From assembly GCF_041902385.1 (NCBI RefSeq), contig NZ_CP169244.1:2418001-2482000 (forward strand): a DNA stretch of 64,000 bases. Reading direction: 5' to 3'. The DNA is from Arcticibacter sp041902385. Its GTDB lineage: Bacteria; Bacteroidota; Bacteroidia; Sphingobacteriales; Sphingobacteriaceae. Every line of letters starts with the position of its first letter. Position 1 is the stretch's first letter. A model generated the notes under the pieces. That model had not been told where the DNA came from, searched no databases, and worked only from the letters and a program-made list of their open reading frames with translations. The translations under genes and the position numbers were made by a program. Positions 34,704 to 43,492 of the stretch are shown piece after piece.

Positions 34704-34940
34704 ATGCGTAACAAAGGCAAGAGGGCCGCGCTCCCTGCTGTTTTATTTCTATTGCTTATCGAGGCCGCACACGCACAACCCGCTGCTCAGGACGCGCCCT
34801 TGACGACCGAAGATAGCGCGTGGTACCTGCAGCCCTGGCTATGGGTTATCATTGCAGCATTGGTGATTCTCTGTGTGGTGTATTTCCGGCGGCAAGGTCG
34901 TAAGAACATAAGATCCGGCACGCAAAAAGGATTGCGCTAG
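34704..34940 (+). CDS. Small membrane protein, unknown function
   Basis: A 78-residue protein from Met at 34704 (MRNKGKRAAL); the frame is open from 34677. A signal-peptide-like segment (LPAVLFLLLIEAAHAQ) is followed by a short periplasmic stretch and one membrane helix (WLWVIIAALVILCVVYF) with a basic tail. The topology suggests an inner-membrane anchor with a short outward loop. I do not recognise the family. A strong promoter lies upstream, and the next gene begins about 75 bp downstream. Confidence 0.6.
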   Translation: MRNKGKRAALPAVLFLLLIEAAHAQPAAQDAPLTTEDSAWYLQPWLWVIIAALVILCVVYFRRQGRKNIRSGTQKGLR

Positions 34941-35014
34941 TGCCTGCTTCTTATTGGTCCGTATGGTTTGGGTTTCCTTTGCACAGACAGCCTCATCGTG
35001 TATATCTTTATCAG

Positions 35015-35926
35015 ATGAAAAAGATTCTGGTTACGGGAAGTAATGGTCTGCTGGGCCAGAAGCTTGCCGATCTTATAATCGGCTCGGGCCGGGCTGAGCT
35101 GATTTGTACAGCCAAGGGTGCGAACCGTCGCCCCGAACAACAGGGCTGCACTTTTGTTAGTCTCGATATTACCGATGCCCGGGCAACAGAGGACGTTCTT
35201 GCTGTGTTCCGCCCGGACGTGATCATCAATACGGCAGCGGTGACCAATGTTGATGCTTGTGAGCTCGACAAGGAACTTTGCCGTAAGGTAAACGTAGAGG
35301 CGGTGGCTAACCTTGTCAATGCTGCTTCCCGCCATGATATCCATCTGATCCATCTCTCCTCGGATTTCGTTTTCGATGGTCTTAACGGCGCTTATGCAGA
35401 AGAAGACGCCCCTTCCCCTGTCAGTTTTTACGGACAAAGTAAGGCTGATGCCGAGAAGCTTGTTCTAAGCTCCGACGCCAGGTGTTCCATTGTCCGTACT
35501 ATTCTTGTTTATGGTGTCACGCCGGGCATGAGTCGTTCAAACATTGTGCTCTGGGTAAAGTCGGCACTGGAGAAAGGGGAGCAGATCCGGGTCGTAAACG
35601 ATCAGTGGCGGATGCCTACTCTGGCTGAGAACCTGGCTGAGGCGTGCTTGCTTATTGCAGAAAAGGAAGCTTTGGGCACTTATCATATCTCAGGGGCAGA
35701 AATGATGTCAGTGTTTGAGCTTGCAGAGCGGGTTGCAGATTTTTGGGGTCTCGACCGTTCTCTCATTACTCCGGTCAGCTCTGATTCCCTGAATCAAACG
35801 GCCCGCCGTCCGCTGAAGACCGGTTTTGTGCTCGACAAAGCGATACTGGATTTAAATTATAAGCCCCGGAGCTTTATAGAGGGGCTGGCTGTGGTTGACC
35901 GTCAACTTGCATCTCTGCAGTCCTGA
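35015..35926 (+). CDS. RmlD-like NAD(P)-dependent sugar reductase (SDR superfamily)
   Basis: A 303-residue extended short-chain dehydrogenase. The cofactor motif is GSNGLLGQ (about 8-15), followed by INTAAVTNVDACE (about 71-83) and the catalytic YxxxK in FYGQSKADAEK (Tyr about 139, Lys about 143). It resembles dTDP-4-dehydrorhamnose reductase. I start at MKKILVTG (35015) because the upstream residues from 34940 are not family-like. A TTTG-N21-TATCTTTA element ends 5 nt before this ATG, hinting at a leaderless or very short-leader mRNA. No other rhamnose gene is nearby, so the substrate is uncertain. Confidence 0.85.
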   Translation: MKKILVTGSNGLLGQKLADLIIGSGRAELICTAKGANRRPEQQGCTFVSLDITDARATEDVLAVFRPDVIINTAAVTNVDACELDKELCRKVNVEAVANLVNAASRHDIHLIHLSSDFVFDGLNGAYAEEDAPSPVSFYGQSKADAEKLVLSSDARCSIVRTILVYGVTPGMSRSNIVLWVKSALEKGEQIRVVNDQWRMPTLAENLAEACLLIAEKEALGTYHISGAEMMSVFELAERVADFWGLDRSLITPVSSDSLNQTARRPLKTGFVLDKAILDLNYKPRSFIEGLAVVDRQLASLQS

Positions 35927-36184
35927 TCCTTTAGCGCTTTCCAGAAGACGGTCAAGCTCCGGGAGCCGCTCCTCTTTTTGAGTCTGGGGAGCAGATGGGG
36001 CCGTCAAATGTTTGCGGCTATGTTTCAATTTTTTTACAGCAGCAGTTTTGCCTGCCGAGACAATAGCTGATTCATGTTCAGATACCTTAAAAAAAGCGGA
36101 TAGGAGGGGCATCAGCGGATAGGTGCGGGCCGCCCCCTTGTCGACAGCTGGCAGAGCGGGGAGGCATTCGGGTCGCTTCTCGAA
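35927..36184. other. Intergenic region, no convincing gene
   Basis: About 260 bp. A minus-strand 86-codon frame (35852-36112) overlaps the reductase gene end and has no family resemblance. A G+C-rich stretch near 36125-36180 has no clear structure. Confidence 0.35.
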
Positions 36185-36349
36185 ATGGCAACAGAAAGAA
36201 AGTTCCTAATGTATAAATTTAAGACTATCTTAGTCTCCAGGGAGGACGACATCGCTCTCCCTGCCTTTTCATTCGATTGCAAAAATCCGATCCTTATCGA
36301 AATTACTCACGATGAAGGTCTAAAAAAATTGTTAAAGCTATGGCAGTAA
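36185..36349 (+). CDS. Possible 54-residue protein overlapping the peroxiredoxin start
   Basis: A short open frame that begins MATERKF (an alternative Met lies at 36209) and includes KTILVSREDDIALPAFSF and LIEITHDEGLKKLLKLW. Its TAA stop lies in the first codons of the peroxiredoxin gene (10-nt overlap, ATGGCAGTAA), an arrangement typical of translational coupling. The composition is protein-like, without a signal peptide or cysteine cluster. I do not recognise it, and it may be only a leader. Confidence 0.4.
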   Translation: MATERKFLMYKFKTILVSREDDIALPAFSFDCKNPILIEITHDEGLKKLLKLWQ

Positions 36350-36804
36350 CAGCAGGACAACGAGCACCGCAGTTTACCTTGTACAGCTCAGAACTCAAGG
36401 AAGTATCCCTCAGCGATTACGAAGGAAAGAAGGTGGTCATTCATTTCTTTCCTATGGCATTTACGGGTGTATGTACCTCCCAGCTATGTACAATGAGAGA
36501 TGATTTCGGCTATTACTCAGGCCTGTCTGCTGAGATCCTTGCAATCTCGGTTGACTCTCCCTTCACTTTGGCCAGGTTTAAGGAGGAGAACCATTTTCAG
36601 TTTCCTCTTTTGTCTGATTTCAACCGCGAAGTTTGCCAGCAGTACGGAGCTTATTATGATGAGTTTGTGTTCGGTCTCAAAGGCGTAGCAAAGCGCGCTG
36701 CCTTTGTGGTGAACGGGAAACAGGAAATTTTATATGCAGAAGTGTTGGAAGCTGCAGCCGATCTTCCCAACTTTGAAGCAATTCAGAAAGTCGTAAATAC
36801 TTAA
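36340..36804 (+). CDS. Peroxiredoxin (AhpC/TSA family, BCP/AhpE-like)
   Basis: A thiol peroxidase of 154 residues. The peroxidatic Cys is in FPMAFTGVCTSQLC (Cys about 45, with the conserved Pro and Thr of the PxxxT/SxxC motif), and a second Cys five residues later (about 50) gives the CxxxxC arrangement of some BCP proteins. The rest follows the thioredoxin fold (SDFNREVCQQYGAYYDEF, AKRAAFVVNGK). Function is reduction of hydroperoxides in the cytoplasm. It lies 22 bp before the flotillin gene. Confidence 0.92.
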   Translation: MAVTAGQRAPQFTLYSSELKEVSLSDYEGKKVVIHFFPMAFTGVCTSQLCTMRDDFGYYSGLSAEILAISVDSPFTLARFKEENHFQFPLLSDFNREVCQQYGAYYDEFVFGLKGVAKRAAFVVNGKQEILYAEVLEAAADLPNFEAIQKVVNT

Positions 36805-36825
36805 TTTAACTCAATACATTATTAA

Positions 36826-37797
36826 ATGGATGCAAATTTGTTATTAACGGTCGTCGGCATCATCGTCGCCCTGTTCCTTTTTTTATATCTCCTGCCTGTT
36901 AACCTCTGGTTTACTGCTCAGCTTTCAGGGGTTCGGGTGAGCCTTCTGAATCTTTTTCTGATGCGGCTAAGGAAGGTGCCACCCTCCCTGGTCGTCAACG
37001 CCATGATCACTTCAACCAAGGCCGGACTTAATATCAACTCGAACGAGATTGAGACTCACTATCTTGCCGGCGGACACGTTAATAATGTGATCAAAGCGCT
37101 CATCTCTGCCGACAAGGCAAACATTCCGCTTGATTTTAAACTCGCAACCGCTATCGATCTTGCCGGTCGTGACGTTTTTGACGCGGTACAGCTCTCAGTT
37201 AATCCCCGGGTGATCAATACACCTCCTGTTGCTGCCGTTGCTAAAGACGGGATCCAGCTGGTAGCAAAGGCGCGGGTTACTGTGAGAGCGAATATCAACC
37301 AGCTTGTAGGAGGGGCAGGAGAAGAAACTATTCTGGCAAGGGTAGGCGAGGGTATCGTCACTACCATCGGTTCTTCTGTGAATCACAAGCAAGTGCTGGA
37401 GAATCCAGACCGGATATCAAAGACAGTGCTGGAAAAAGGGCTCGACAGCGGGACCGCTTTTGAAATCCTCTCCATCGATATTGCCGACATTGATATTGGC
37501 GATAACATCGGAGCGAAGTTGCAGGCTGATCAGGCAGAAGCCGATCTGAAGGTAGCTAACGCAAGGGCTGAGGAACGTCGCGCCATGGCCGTCGCCTCGG
37601 AGCAGGAAATGCGAGCCAAAGCACAGGAGGCGCGGGCAAAAGTAATTGAAGCAGAAGCGCAGCTTCCATTGGCAATGGCGGAAGCCTTCCGCACCGGCAA
37701 TATGGGCGTGATGGACTACTACCGCATGCAGAATCTGAAGTCGGATACCGATATGAGGGAGTCAATCTCAAAACCTAACAAGGGCAAACAGTCCTAG
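36826..37797 (+). CDS. floA: Flotillin-like protein FloA
   Basis: A 323-residue membrane-microdomain scaffold. An N-terminal membrane segment (about 4-26) is followed by an SPFH/PHB domain (TSTKAGLNINSNEIETHYLAGGHV, ATAIDLAGRDVFDAVQ) and a Glu/Ala-rich coiled region (about 230-290, ADQAEADLKVANARAEERRA). Membrane facing and length match FloA (UPF0365). It probably organises inner-membrane lipid domains. It follows the peroxiredoxin gene in the same direction. Confidence 0.95.
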   Translation: MDANLLLTVVGIIVALFLFLYLLPVNLWFTAQLSGVRVSLLNLFLMRLRKVPPSLVVNAMITSTKAGLNINSNEIETHYLAGGHVNNVIKALISADKANIPLDFKLATAIDLAGRDVFDAVQLSVNPRVINTPPVAAVAKDGIQLVAKARVTVRANINQLVGGAGEETILARVGEGIVTTIGSSVNHKQVLENPDRISKTVLEKGLDSGTAFEILSIDIADIDIGDNIGAKLQADQAEADLKVANARAEERRAMAVASEQEMRAKAQEARAKVIEAEAQLPLAMAEAFRTGNMGVMDYYRMQNLKSDTDMRESISKPNKGKQS

Positions 37798-37913
37798 ATT
37801 AGCCGCTTTTTGTGTTTTGCCAGCCGGGTGGATTGCATGATAAAAGTTTAGATTGAAAAATAAGTCGCAGATAATTAGGGTCGTATCACATAAATTAATT
37901 AAAAAGATTTTTT

Positions 37914-37946
37914 TTTGTGAATGTATAGTTTTTCCTTCTATCTTTG
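37914..37946 (+). promoter_or_regulatory. Promoter of the tRNA-Arg gene
   Basis: TTTG at 37914-37917, 21 nt, then TATCTTTG at 37939-37946, matching the Bacteroidota consensus, 16 bp before the tRNA. Confidence 0.8.
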
Positions 37947-37962
37947 CAGTCCATTACGACAC

Positions 37963-38036
37963 GGACTTGTAGCTTAATTGGATAGAGCATCTGACTACGG
38001 ATCAGAAGGTTAGGGGTTCGACTCCCTTCAAGTCCA
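37963..38036 (+). tRNA. tRNA-Arg (anticodon ACG)
   Basis: A 74-nt cloverleaf: acceptor GGACTTG with CAAGTCC, anticodon loop CTACGGA between TCTGA and TCAGA, and T-loop TTCGACT. No CCA is encoded (CAAC follows), so the CCA-adding enzyme is needed. It stands alone between floA and adk. Confidence 0.96.
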
Positions 38037-38047
38037 CAACCACATTT

Positions 38048-38080
38048 AAAAGCCTTTTCCCAAACGGAAAGGCTTTTAAA
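38048..38080 (+). terminator. Terminator after tRNA-Arg
   Basis: AAAAGCCTTT and AAAGGCTTTT pair around TCCCAAACGG and run into a T/A-rich tail, 12 nt after the tRNA. Adk begins 18 bp further on, so this probably isolates the tRNA. Confidence 0.75.
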
Positions 38081-38097
38081 ATTTAAAAATAATCCTG

Positions 38098-38670
38098 ATG
38101 CTAAATCTTGTTTTATTTGGCCCTCCGGGCGCCGGTAAGGGGACACAATCTCAGAAGCTTATTGAGAAATATCAGTTGGTCCATCTTTCAACAGGGGACA
38201 TCCTGAGGAATGAAATTGCTAACGGGACAGAATTAGGTCTTGAGGCAAAGAAGCTGATGGACCAGGGGATACTGGTTCCGGATCATGTCGTGATCGGAAT
38301 GATCAGCAATAAGCTCGACTCTAATAAGGATGCCAAAGGATTCATCTTTGATGGATTCCCAAGGACCGTAGCTCAGGCGGAAGCGCTTGACGCGCTTTTA
38401 GCTTCAAAGAATACGGCAATCTCTGGAATGGTCGCATTGGAGGTTGATGATGACGAACTACAGAAACGTCTTCTTCTGAGGGGTAAAGACTCAGGGCGCC
38501 CTGATGATGCGAATCCTGAAATTATCCGTCGCAGGATAGATGAGTACAATAGTAAGACTGCGCCGGTAGCCTCCTTCTATAAGGAGCAGGGTAAATACCA
38601 TAGTATTAATGGCATCGGAAGTATTGACGCTATTTTTGCTGAGATCACGAAGGTGATCGGCAACTTCTAA
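38098..38670 (+). CDS. adk: Adenylate kinase, short form
   Basis: Interconverts ATP, ADP and AMP. It has 190 residues. The P-loop GPPGAGKGTQ is at about 8-17, the AMP-binding STGDILR at about 31-37 and FDGFPRTVAQAEAL at about 84-97. The LID is the short type (LLRGKDSGRPDD) without the zinc-binding insertion of the 215-residue form. The gene is followed by a hairpin and then obg. Confidence 0.97.
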   Translation: MLNLVLFGPPGAGKGTQSQKLIEKYQLVHLSTGDILRNEIANGTELGLEAKKLMDQGILVPDHVVIGMISNKLDSNKDAKGFIFDGFPRTVAQAEALDALLASKNTAISGMVALEVDDDELQKRLLLRGKDSGRPDDANPEIIRRRIDEYNSKTAPVASFYKEQGKYHSINGIGSIDAIFAEITKVIGNF

Positions 38671-38681
38671 TGATACATCTC

Positions 38682-38729
38682 GGGTTGGGAGTTAGAGTGT
38701 CTCCACGCTCAGGAAATAACTCCGAACCC
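38682..38729 (+). terminator. Hairpin after adk
   Basis: GGGTTGGGAGTTA and TAACTCCGAACCC pair over 13 positions with one mismatch; a T-rich stretch follows. It may terminate or attenuate transcription between adk and obg. Confidence 0.5.
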
Positions 38730-38793
38730 TTTGCTGGTTTTTCTGTTTTAATCCCCAGGGAACATCCTCTGGTGTAAGTTTTAATATTCTCCA

Positions 38794-39795
38794 ATGGCTC
38801 AAGGATCGAATTTTGTTGATTATGTGAAGATTTGCTGTCGTTCCGGTAGCGGAGGTCCTGGTTCTGCCCACTTGCACAGAGATAAATTTACTTCCAAAGG
38901 AGGTCCTGACGGCGGTGATGGCGGACGGGGAGGGCACGTGATGCTCAAAGGAAACAGTCAGCTCTGGACACTCCTGCATTTAAAATACAGGAAGCATGTT
39001 ATCGCTGAGAATGGCGAATCGGGTGGAAGCGCTTTGCGTACCGGAAAGAACGGAAAGGACGAGATCCTTGAGGTTCCACTGGGAACAATTGCAAGGGATG
39101 CTGAAACCGGAGAGGTTTTATTCGAAATTACCAATGATGGTGAAACCCGGATCCTGACCCCCGGAGGACGGGGAGGGCAGGGGAACTGGCATTTTAAAAC
39201 ACCGACACTTCAGACACCGCGTTTTGCACAGCCAGGCGAGTCAGGACTGGAGCAATGGATGATCCTTGAGCTCAAGGTGCTGGCTGACGTTGGCCTGGTG
39301 GGCTTTCCTAACGCGGGAAAGTCGACACTCCTTTCTGTTGTGTCTGCTGCTAAGCCTGAGATTGCAGATTATCCTTTTACCACCCTTGTTCCTAACCTCG
39401 GCATCGTCTCTTATCGCGATAACCGGTCCTTTGTAATGGCTGATATCCCAGGAATCATTGAGGGAGCATCGAAAGGAAAGGGCTTGGGGCTGCGCTTCCT
39501 CAGACATATTGAGCGGAACTCTGTATTGTTGTTTTTGGTGCCGGCCGACACCGGCAGAAGTATCAGGGAGGAGTATGAGATCCTGCTGCGGGAGCTGGAG
39601 GATTACAATCCAGAGCTAATGCACAAACCACGGGTGCTGGCTATCAGCAAATCAGACATGCTCGATCAGGAGCTGATGGACGAAATGAAAGCTGAGGTTC
39701 CTCAAGTTCCTTATCTGTTTATTTCGTCAGTGGCGCAGAAGGGTATCACGGAGCTGAAAGACCTCTTATGGAGGGCGATCAGTAAGACCGCCTAA
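38794..39795 (+). CDS. obg: GTPase Obg/CgtA (ribosome assembly)
   Basis: A conserved GTPase that binds the 50S subunit and takes part in ribosome maturation and stress response. The glycine-rich OBG domain covers about 1-158 (CRSGSGGPGSAHLHRDKF, GGPDGGDGGRGGHV). The G domain has P-loop GFPNAGKST (about 170-178), switch II DIPGIIEGA and the SKSDM (G4) motif. The variable C-terminal domain of some Obg proteins is absent. It has 333 residues and is convergent with the acyltransferase gene. Confidence 0.97.
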   Translation: MAQGSNFVDYVKICCRSGSGGPGSAHLHRDKFTSKGGPDGGDGGRGGHVMLKGNSQLWTLLHLKYRKHVIAENGESGGSALRTGKNGKDEILEVPLGTIARDAETGEVLFEITNDGETRILTPGGRGGQGNWHFKTPTLQTPRFAQPGESGLEQWMILELKVLADVGLVGFPNAGKSTLLSVVSAAKPEIADYPFTTLVPNLGIVSYRDNRSFVMADIPGIIEGASKGKGLGLRFLRHIERNSVLLFLVPADTGRSIREEYEILLRELEDYNPELMHKPRVLAISKSDMLDQELMDEMKAEVPQVPYLFISSVAQKGITELKDLLWRAISKTA

Positions 39796-39804
39796 GCTGT
39801 CGCT

Positions 39805-41558
39805 CTATAGATTTTTACCCAATTTTTCCAGCATTTCTTTAGGGATCTTTTCCAGATCCAGGACCAGGAAGCCATCAAGGCTGTCGGCAAACTTTGGATC
39901 AATATTAAAGCAAATGATCCGTGCATTTAAAGCAATGTACTGACGGAGTAAGACAGGTACCTTCAAATGAGACCGTTCTACTTCTGAGATCAGACTGTCG
40001 AGGGACTTCAACGATTCATTAGACTGCAGCAGGAGCTCCGTGTCTATCTTCGAAAAATCGACCTTAAACTTCTTCCGCGGTTTAACCAGCTCGGCCATCT
40101 CATGGTCGAAATGAAACCGGGTGATATAGTCTACAATGAGAGACTTTGAAAACTTAGAAAAATTATTGCTGATGCTGACCGGGCCGATTAGGTACTGATA
40201 CCGGGGATTGTTCAGTAAATACTTCAGGATCCCTTTCCACAGGAGGAACAGGGGAAGAGGCTTTTGCTGGTACTCTTTCCTGATCCAGGAGCGGCCCAGT
40301 TCGAGGCTCTTTCGTAGCACCGGATGAAACTGGTCCTTGATCTTAAAAAGACTGGCTGTATAGAACCCCGATTTTCCCATGCTGAAAAAGATCTCATCTC
40401 CTTTTCCAATTCGGTAAGCGCCGACAATAACCTTTTCCTGTGAGTCCCAGATGAACAAGTGATGATAGTAGATGTCGTAGCCGTCAAGATCAGACGACTT
40501 GTTCGTGCCTTCGCCTACTTGCCGGAACGTGACTTCCCGCAACCGGCCTATTTCGCGGATTACATTGGGGATTTTAGTAGTAGGGACGATAAAGACCTCG
40601 TACTGCTTTTCCTCCCACACCCGGCAGCAATCACGAATGCTTTCCACTTCTTTCTGCAGAATGTCAGTCGGGACCGCTGGGGCGATCGGCTCCGCTCTTT
40701 TCTTTATTTTAAAAAGGTTCCGGGGATTGAACAGGCGTTTGTCGTTCTCCAGACTGGTGCCGAGTGAGTAAGTCTTTGCCCTCAGATAGGCGAGGAGCTT
40801 CGTGGGGTTCGACTGGTAGGGCAACTCTCCCGAGGTCACCGGCTTTCCAATTCTCAGTCTTATCGTGTGGCCCTGCTTATTGAACAGTTCCGACGGCAGC
40901 TTTGCCGTGCGCAGGGTGGGATGGATCATGCTGAGAAGATTGAAAATAAGTCCGTTATTGCCGTGAAAGTAAATGGGTACCACCGGGCACTGCGCCTTGC
41001 TGATGATCTTTCCAACCACCGGGTGCCACAGTTTATCGGTAACCTGATGGATGTTCATCTTGTATGTCGACACTTCACCTGCCGGAAAAATGCCAATAGG
41101 GTATCCTTCCTTTAAAAGGTTAAGAGTGGTCTTGATTCCGCTGATGCTCGAAGAGTGCTCAATATTCTCAAACGGATTAACGGCAATGAAGTAGTCGCTT
41201 AGGTTTGCTATTTTCTTCAGCAGGAAGTTCGCCATCAACTTGGCATCAGGTCGTACTGTACAAAGTATTCGTAGAAGCACCAGCCCTTCTATCCCCCGTA
41301 CGGGTGGTTGGCTATTGCAATAAAGGCTCCCTCGCGGGGCAGGTTCTTTAATTCTGACTGGTTAAATTCAATCTTTATTCCCAGTACCTCAAGTATCTTA
41401 TCGATAAAGTCAACTCCCTGTAAATGCTGGGCTCTCGAAAAGGCCTCGTTAACATGGTTGATCTTCATAATTTCCATGAGGAATGAAGCAAGTCCCGGAA
41501 GGGGCAGCCGGTCAATACGCGTTGCCTTAGCAAACTCTTCTTTACTTATGACTTTCAT
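39805..41558 (-). pseudogene. Two-domain lipid acyltransferase (PlsC-like + GNAT/OlsB-like), frameshifted
   Basis: The 89-codon 5' part (41289-41558) ends at ANHPYGG, the start of the acyltransferase HX4D-type motif. The 491-codon rest (39805-41280) continues with an LPLAT-like domain (GIFPAGEVSTYK, PVVPIYFHGNN) and a hemolysin-like N-acyltransferase domain (about 270-460 of the restored protein). As written, a stop follows NHPYGG. One extra G in the five-G run (41293-41297) restores NHPYGGIEGLVLLRILC and a protein of about 584 residues. Fused proteins of this layout resemble the OlsF type, making ornithine- or glycine-containing aminolipids; that is inference. No signal peptide is seen. Confidence 0.85.
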
Positions 41559-41821
41559 TAATTACAAAGTATGCCGATCACTACAGCCTTAATAATAAAG
41601 GTGAAAAATAAAAAAAATACCTGACAGCGGGAGTTTAACTTTGAGCTTGTTCGTTAATTCAGCCATCCGGGAAAGGAAAGTGACGTTGTGCTTGCCTGCT
41701 CTGTGCTCGTAATGCATCGCTCGCGCCGAACAGAACAGCGGCAATCAGCAATAATAAGTGGGAGATGCCCTCGCCTGAAATTAAATCTTATTTCTACCTT
41801 AGTATTAAACTAACCTTATTT

Positions 41822-42733
41822 ATGCTCAGGCGGTTCAAACACTATTTCGGTTTCACAAAAAAAGAGCTGAACGGAATACTGGTACTGTGTTTTTTGTTGC
41901 TTTTTGTTTTCCTGGTACCATATGTACTGCCCTTATTCGAAGAGCATGCGCGTCAGCAGGATATGGTATTGGCGGCTGAGGCAGGAGCCCTTATGGAGGT
42001 AAAGAAGGTGCCCGATGGAGGGAAGAGCGAGCCCTCTGCGAGAGAAACGCGCGAAATAAAGAAAATTGAGTATTTCAGATTTGATCCCAACCTGGCAACG
42101 CTTTCCGACTGGACCAAACTGGGGCTGACCGACAAGCAGGCACTGGTAATTGAGCACTACCGGGCAAAGGGAGGACAGTTCAGAAAGCCGGAGGATCTTA
42201 AGAAAATTTACTCCATCAGCCCCCGGTTGTATGAAGCGCTCGAGCCCTATATCTATATTTCGTCTGGTAGTGAAAAAGAGGAGCACCCTATAAAGCCGGC
42301 AGCGGGCTACCCAAGCCGTACGAAGGTGCAAACGGATATTGTGGTTGATTTAAATACTGCGGACTCGAGCCTTCTGGAAACGTTACGCGGCATAGGTCCG
42401 GTACTTGCTTCAAGGATTATCAGGTACAGGGACCGCTTAGGCGGATTTCATTCCAGTGAGCAGCTCTTGGAGGTTTATGGGATCGATTCTGCTCGTTACT
42501 CCGGCCTGGAGAAGCAGATAGCTGTCGGTTCCGCGCAGGTCCGTCTCATTAATATCAATACGGCAAGCTTTGATGATCTTAAGAGTAATCCCTATCTGAG
42601 TTTTAAGCAAATGAACGCCATATTACGATACAGGAAACAACACGGGCCGTTCTCATCCCTGGACGACCTCCGAAAAATAGCTATATTAAACGAGGAAATT
42701 TTGCGTAAAATTGCGCCTTATTTGAGTTTCTGA
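41822..42733 (+). CDS. Membrane-anchored helix-hairpin-helix protein (ComEA-like)
   Basis: About 303 residues from Met at 41822 (MLRRFKHYFGF); the open frame extends back to 41765. One membrane helix (about 17-37, GILVLCFLLLFVFLVPYVLP) is followed by a linker and three helix-hairpin-helix-type repeats: DWTKLGLTDKQALVIEHYR, LLETLRGIGPVLASRIIRYR and DLKSNPYLSFKQMNAILRYR. Such repeats bind DNA without sequence specificity, as in ComEA, so DNA handling at the envelope is plausible. The stop overlaps the apt start (TGATG). No other competence gene is visible. Confidence 0.8.
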   Translation: MLRRFKHYFGFTKKELNGILVLCFLLLFVFLVPYVLPLFEEHARQQDMVLAAEAGALMEVKKVPDGGKSEPSARETREIKKIEYFRFDPNLATLSDWTKLGLTDKQALVIEHYRAKGGQFRKPEDLKKIYSISPRLYEALEPYIYISSGSEKEEHPIKPAAGYPSRTKVQTDIVVDLNTADSSLLETLRGIGPVLASRIIRYRDRLGGFHSSEQLLEVYGIDSARYSGLEKQIAVGSAQVRLININTASFDDLKSNPYLSFKQMNAILRYRKQHGPFSSLDDLRKIAILNEEILRKIAPYLSF

Positions 42734-43260
42734 TGATTAGTGAAAGACTGAAATCTGTAATAAGGGATATTGTGGATTTCCCAAAGCCGGGAATTGTTTT
42801 TAAGGATGTTACGCCTATATTCAAAGATCCCGTGCTTTGCTCCGAGATAGTGGAGGCGTTTGTGGATAGGTTAAAAGATACGCAGGTTGATGTCGTGGCA
42901 GGAATTGAAAGCAGAGGCTTCTTGTTCGGACTCATGCTTGCCAATCGTCTCGGAGTGCCCTTTGTGCCTGTTCGTAAGCCGGGCAAATTGCCTTATAGTA
43001 TCGTCAAGAAGTCTTACGAACTGGAGTACGGATCGGCAACTATTGAAATCCATACCGATGCATTCGAGCCGGGAAGCCGTGTTTTAATTCATGACGACCT
43101 CCTGGCAACCGGCGGTACCGCCGAAGCTGCGAGCGATCTGGTTGCTGAACTTGGAGGTATAGTGGCCGGTTTTGCTTTTATTATTAATCTGAGCTTTCTT
43201 AACGGCGGACAGCGACTAAGTGCAGCTTCTGATAATATCATTACCCTGGTGGACTATTGA
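42733..43260 (+). CDS. apt: Adenine phosphoribosyltransferase
   Basis: Salvages adenine to AMP using PRPP. It has 175 residues. The PRPP-binding motif VLIHDDLLATGGTA is at about 117-130. The N-terminus IRDIVDFPKPGIVFKDVTPIF, VAGIESRGFLFG and VPVRKPGKLP are typical of the family. The ATG overlaps the stop of the helix-hairpin-helix gene, so translation is likely coupled. Confidence 0.95.
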   Translation: MISERLKSVIRDIVDFPKPGIVFKDVTPIFKDPVLCSEIVEAFVDRLKDTQVDVVAGIESRGFLFGLMLANRLGVPFVPVRKPGKLPYSIVKKSYELEYGSATIEIHTDAFEPGSRVLIHDDLLATGGTAEAASDLVAELGGIVAGFAFIINLSFLNGGQRLSAASDNIITLVDY

Positions 43261-43276
43261 TCTTTCCTAAACCCCG

Positions 43277-43305
43277 GAAAAAAAATAAGCCCTCGATGGG
43301 CGAGA
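43277..43305 (-). terminator. Terminator of the tRNA-like RNA
   Basis: On the minus strand GCCC and GGGC (with further CTCG pairing options) form a hairpin followed by TTATTTTTTTT. It lies about 45 nt after the tRNA-like structure. Confidence 0.7.
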
Positions 43306-43348
43306 GCTCAAACTAACCAATTATAAACCTAAATTAAACGAAAGGAGC

Positions 43349-43457
43349 TGTAGGGGAAGGAGTCGAACCTTCAAGGAGTGGTTAGCCCGTTTCCGGGTTT
43401 CCCGTATTCTCCGCCACCGAGACAAGGAGGTGTGTCTGCCTGTTTCACCACCCTACA
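43349..43457 (-). ncRNA. tRNA-like RNA with oversized variable arm (possible non-canonical tRNA)
   Basis: A 109-nt cloverleaf: acceptor TGTAGGG with CCCTACA (7 perfect pairs, an eighth C-G possible), then TG and a leucine-type D-arm GTGAAACAGGCAGACAC. The anticodon stem CCTCC/GGTGG has a central T-T mismatch and the loop TTGTCTC places GTC in the anticodon position. A 41-nt variable region can pair GGAG with CTCC and contains a CCCG-GAAA-CGGG hairpin. The T-arm GAAGG TTCGACT CCTTC is perfect. Standard class II tRNAs are about 82-95 nt and never read GAC codons. No CCA is encoded. It has its own promoter and terminator. It could be an unusual or allo-type tRNA, a regulatory tRNA mimic, or a decayed gene; the intact acceptor and T-arm argue against decay. 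Confidence 0.6.
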
Positions 43458-43492
43458 GTGTGTTTTTTTTGTATATCTAAGAACTAATGACA

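Noticed and set aside
35852..36112. Minus-strand 86-codon frame
   Set aside because: Overlaps the 3' end of the RmlD-like gene by 75 bp in convergent direction, shows no recognised motif and has no promoter.
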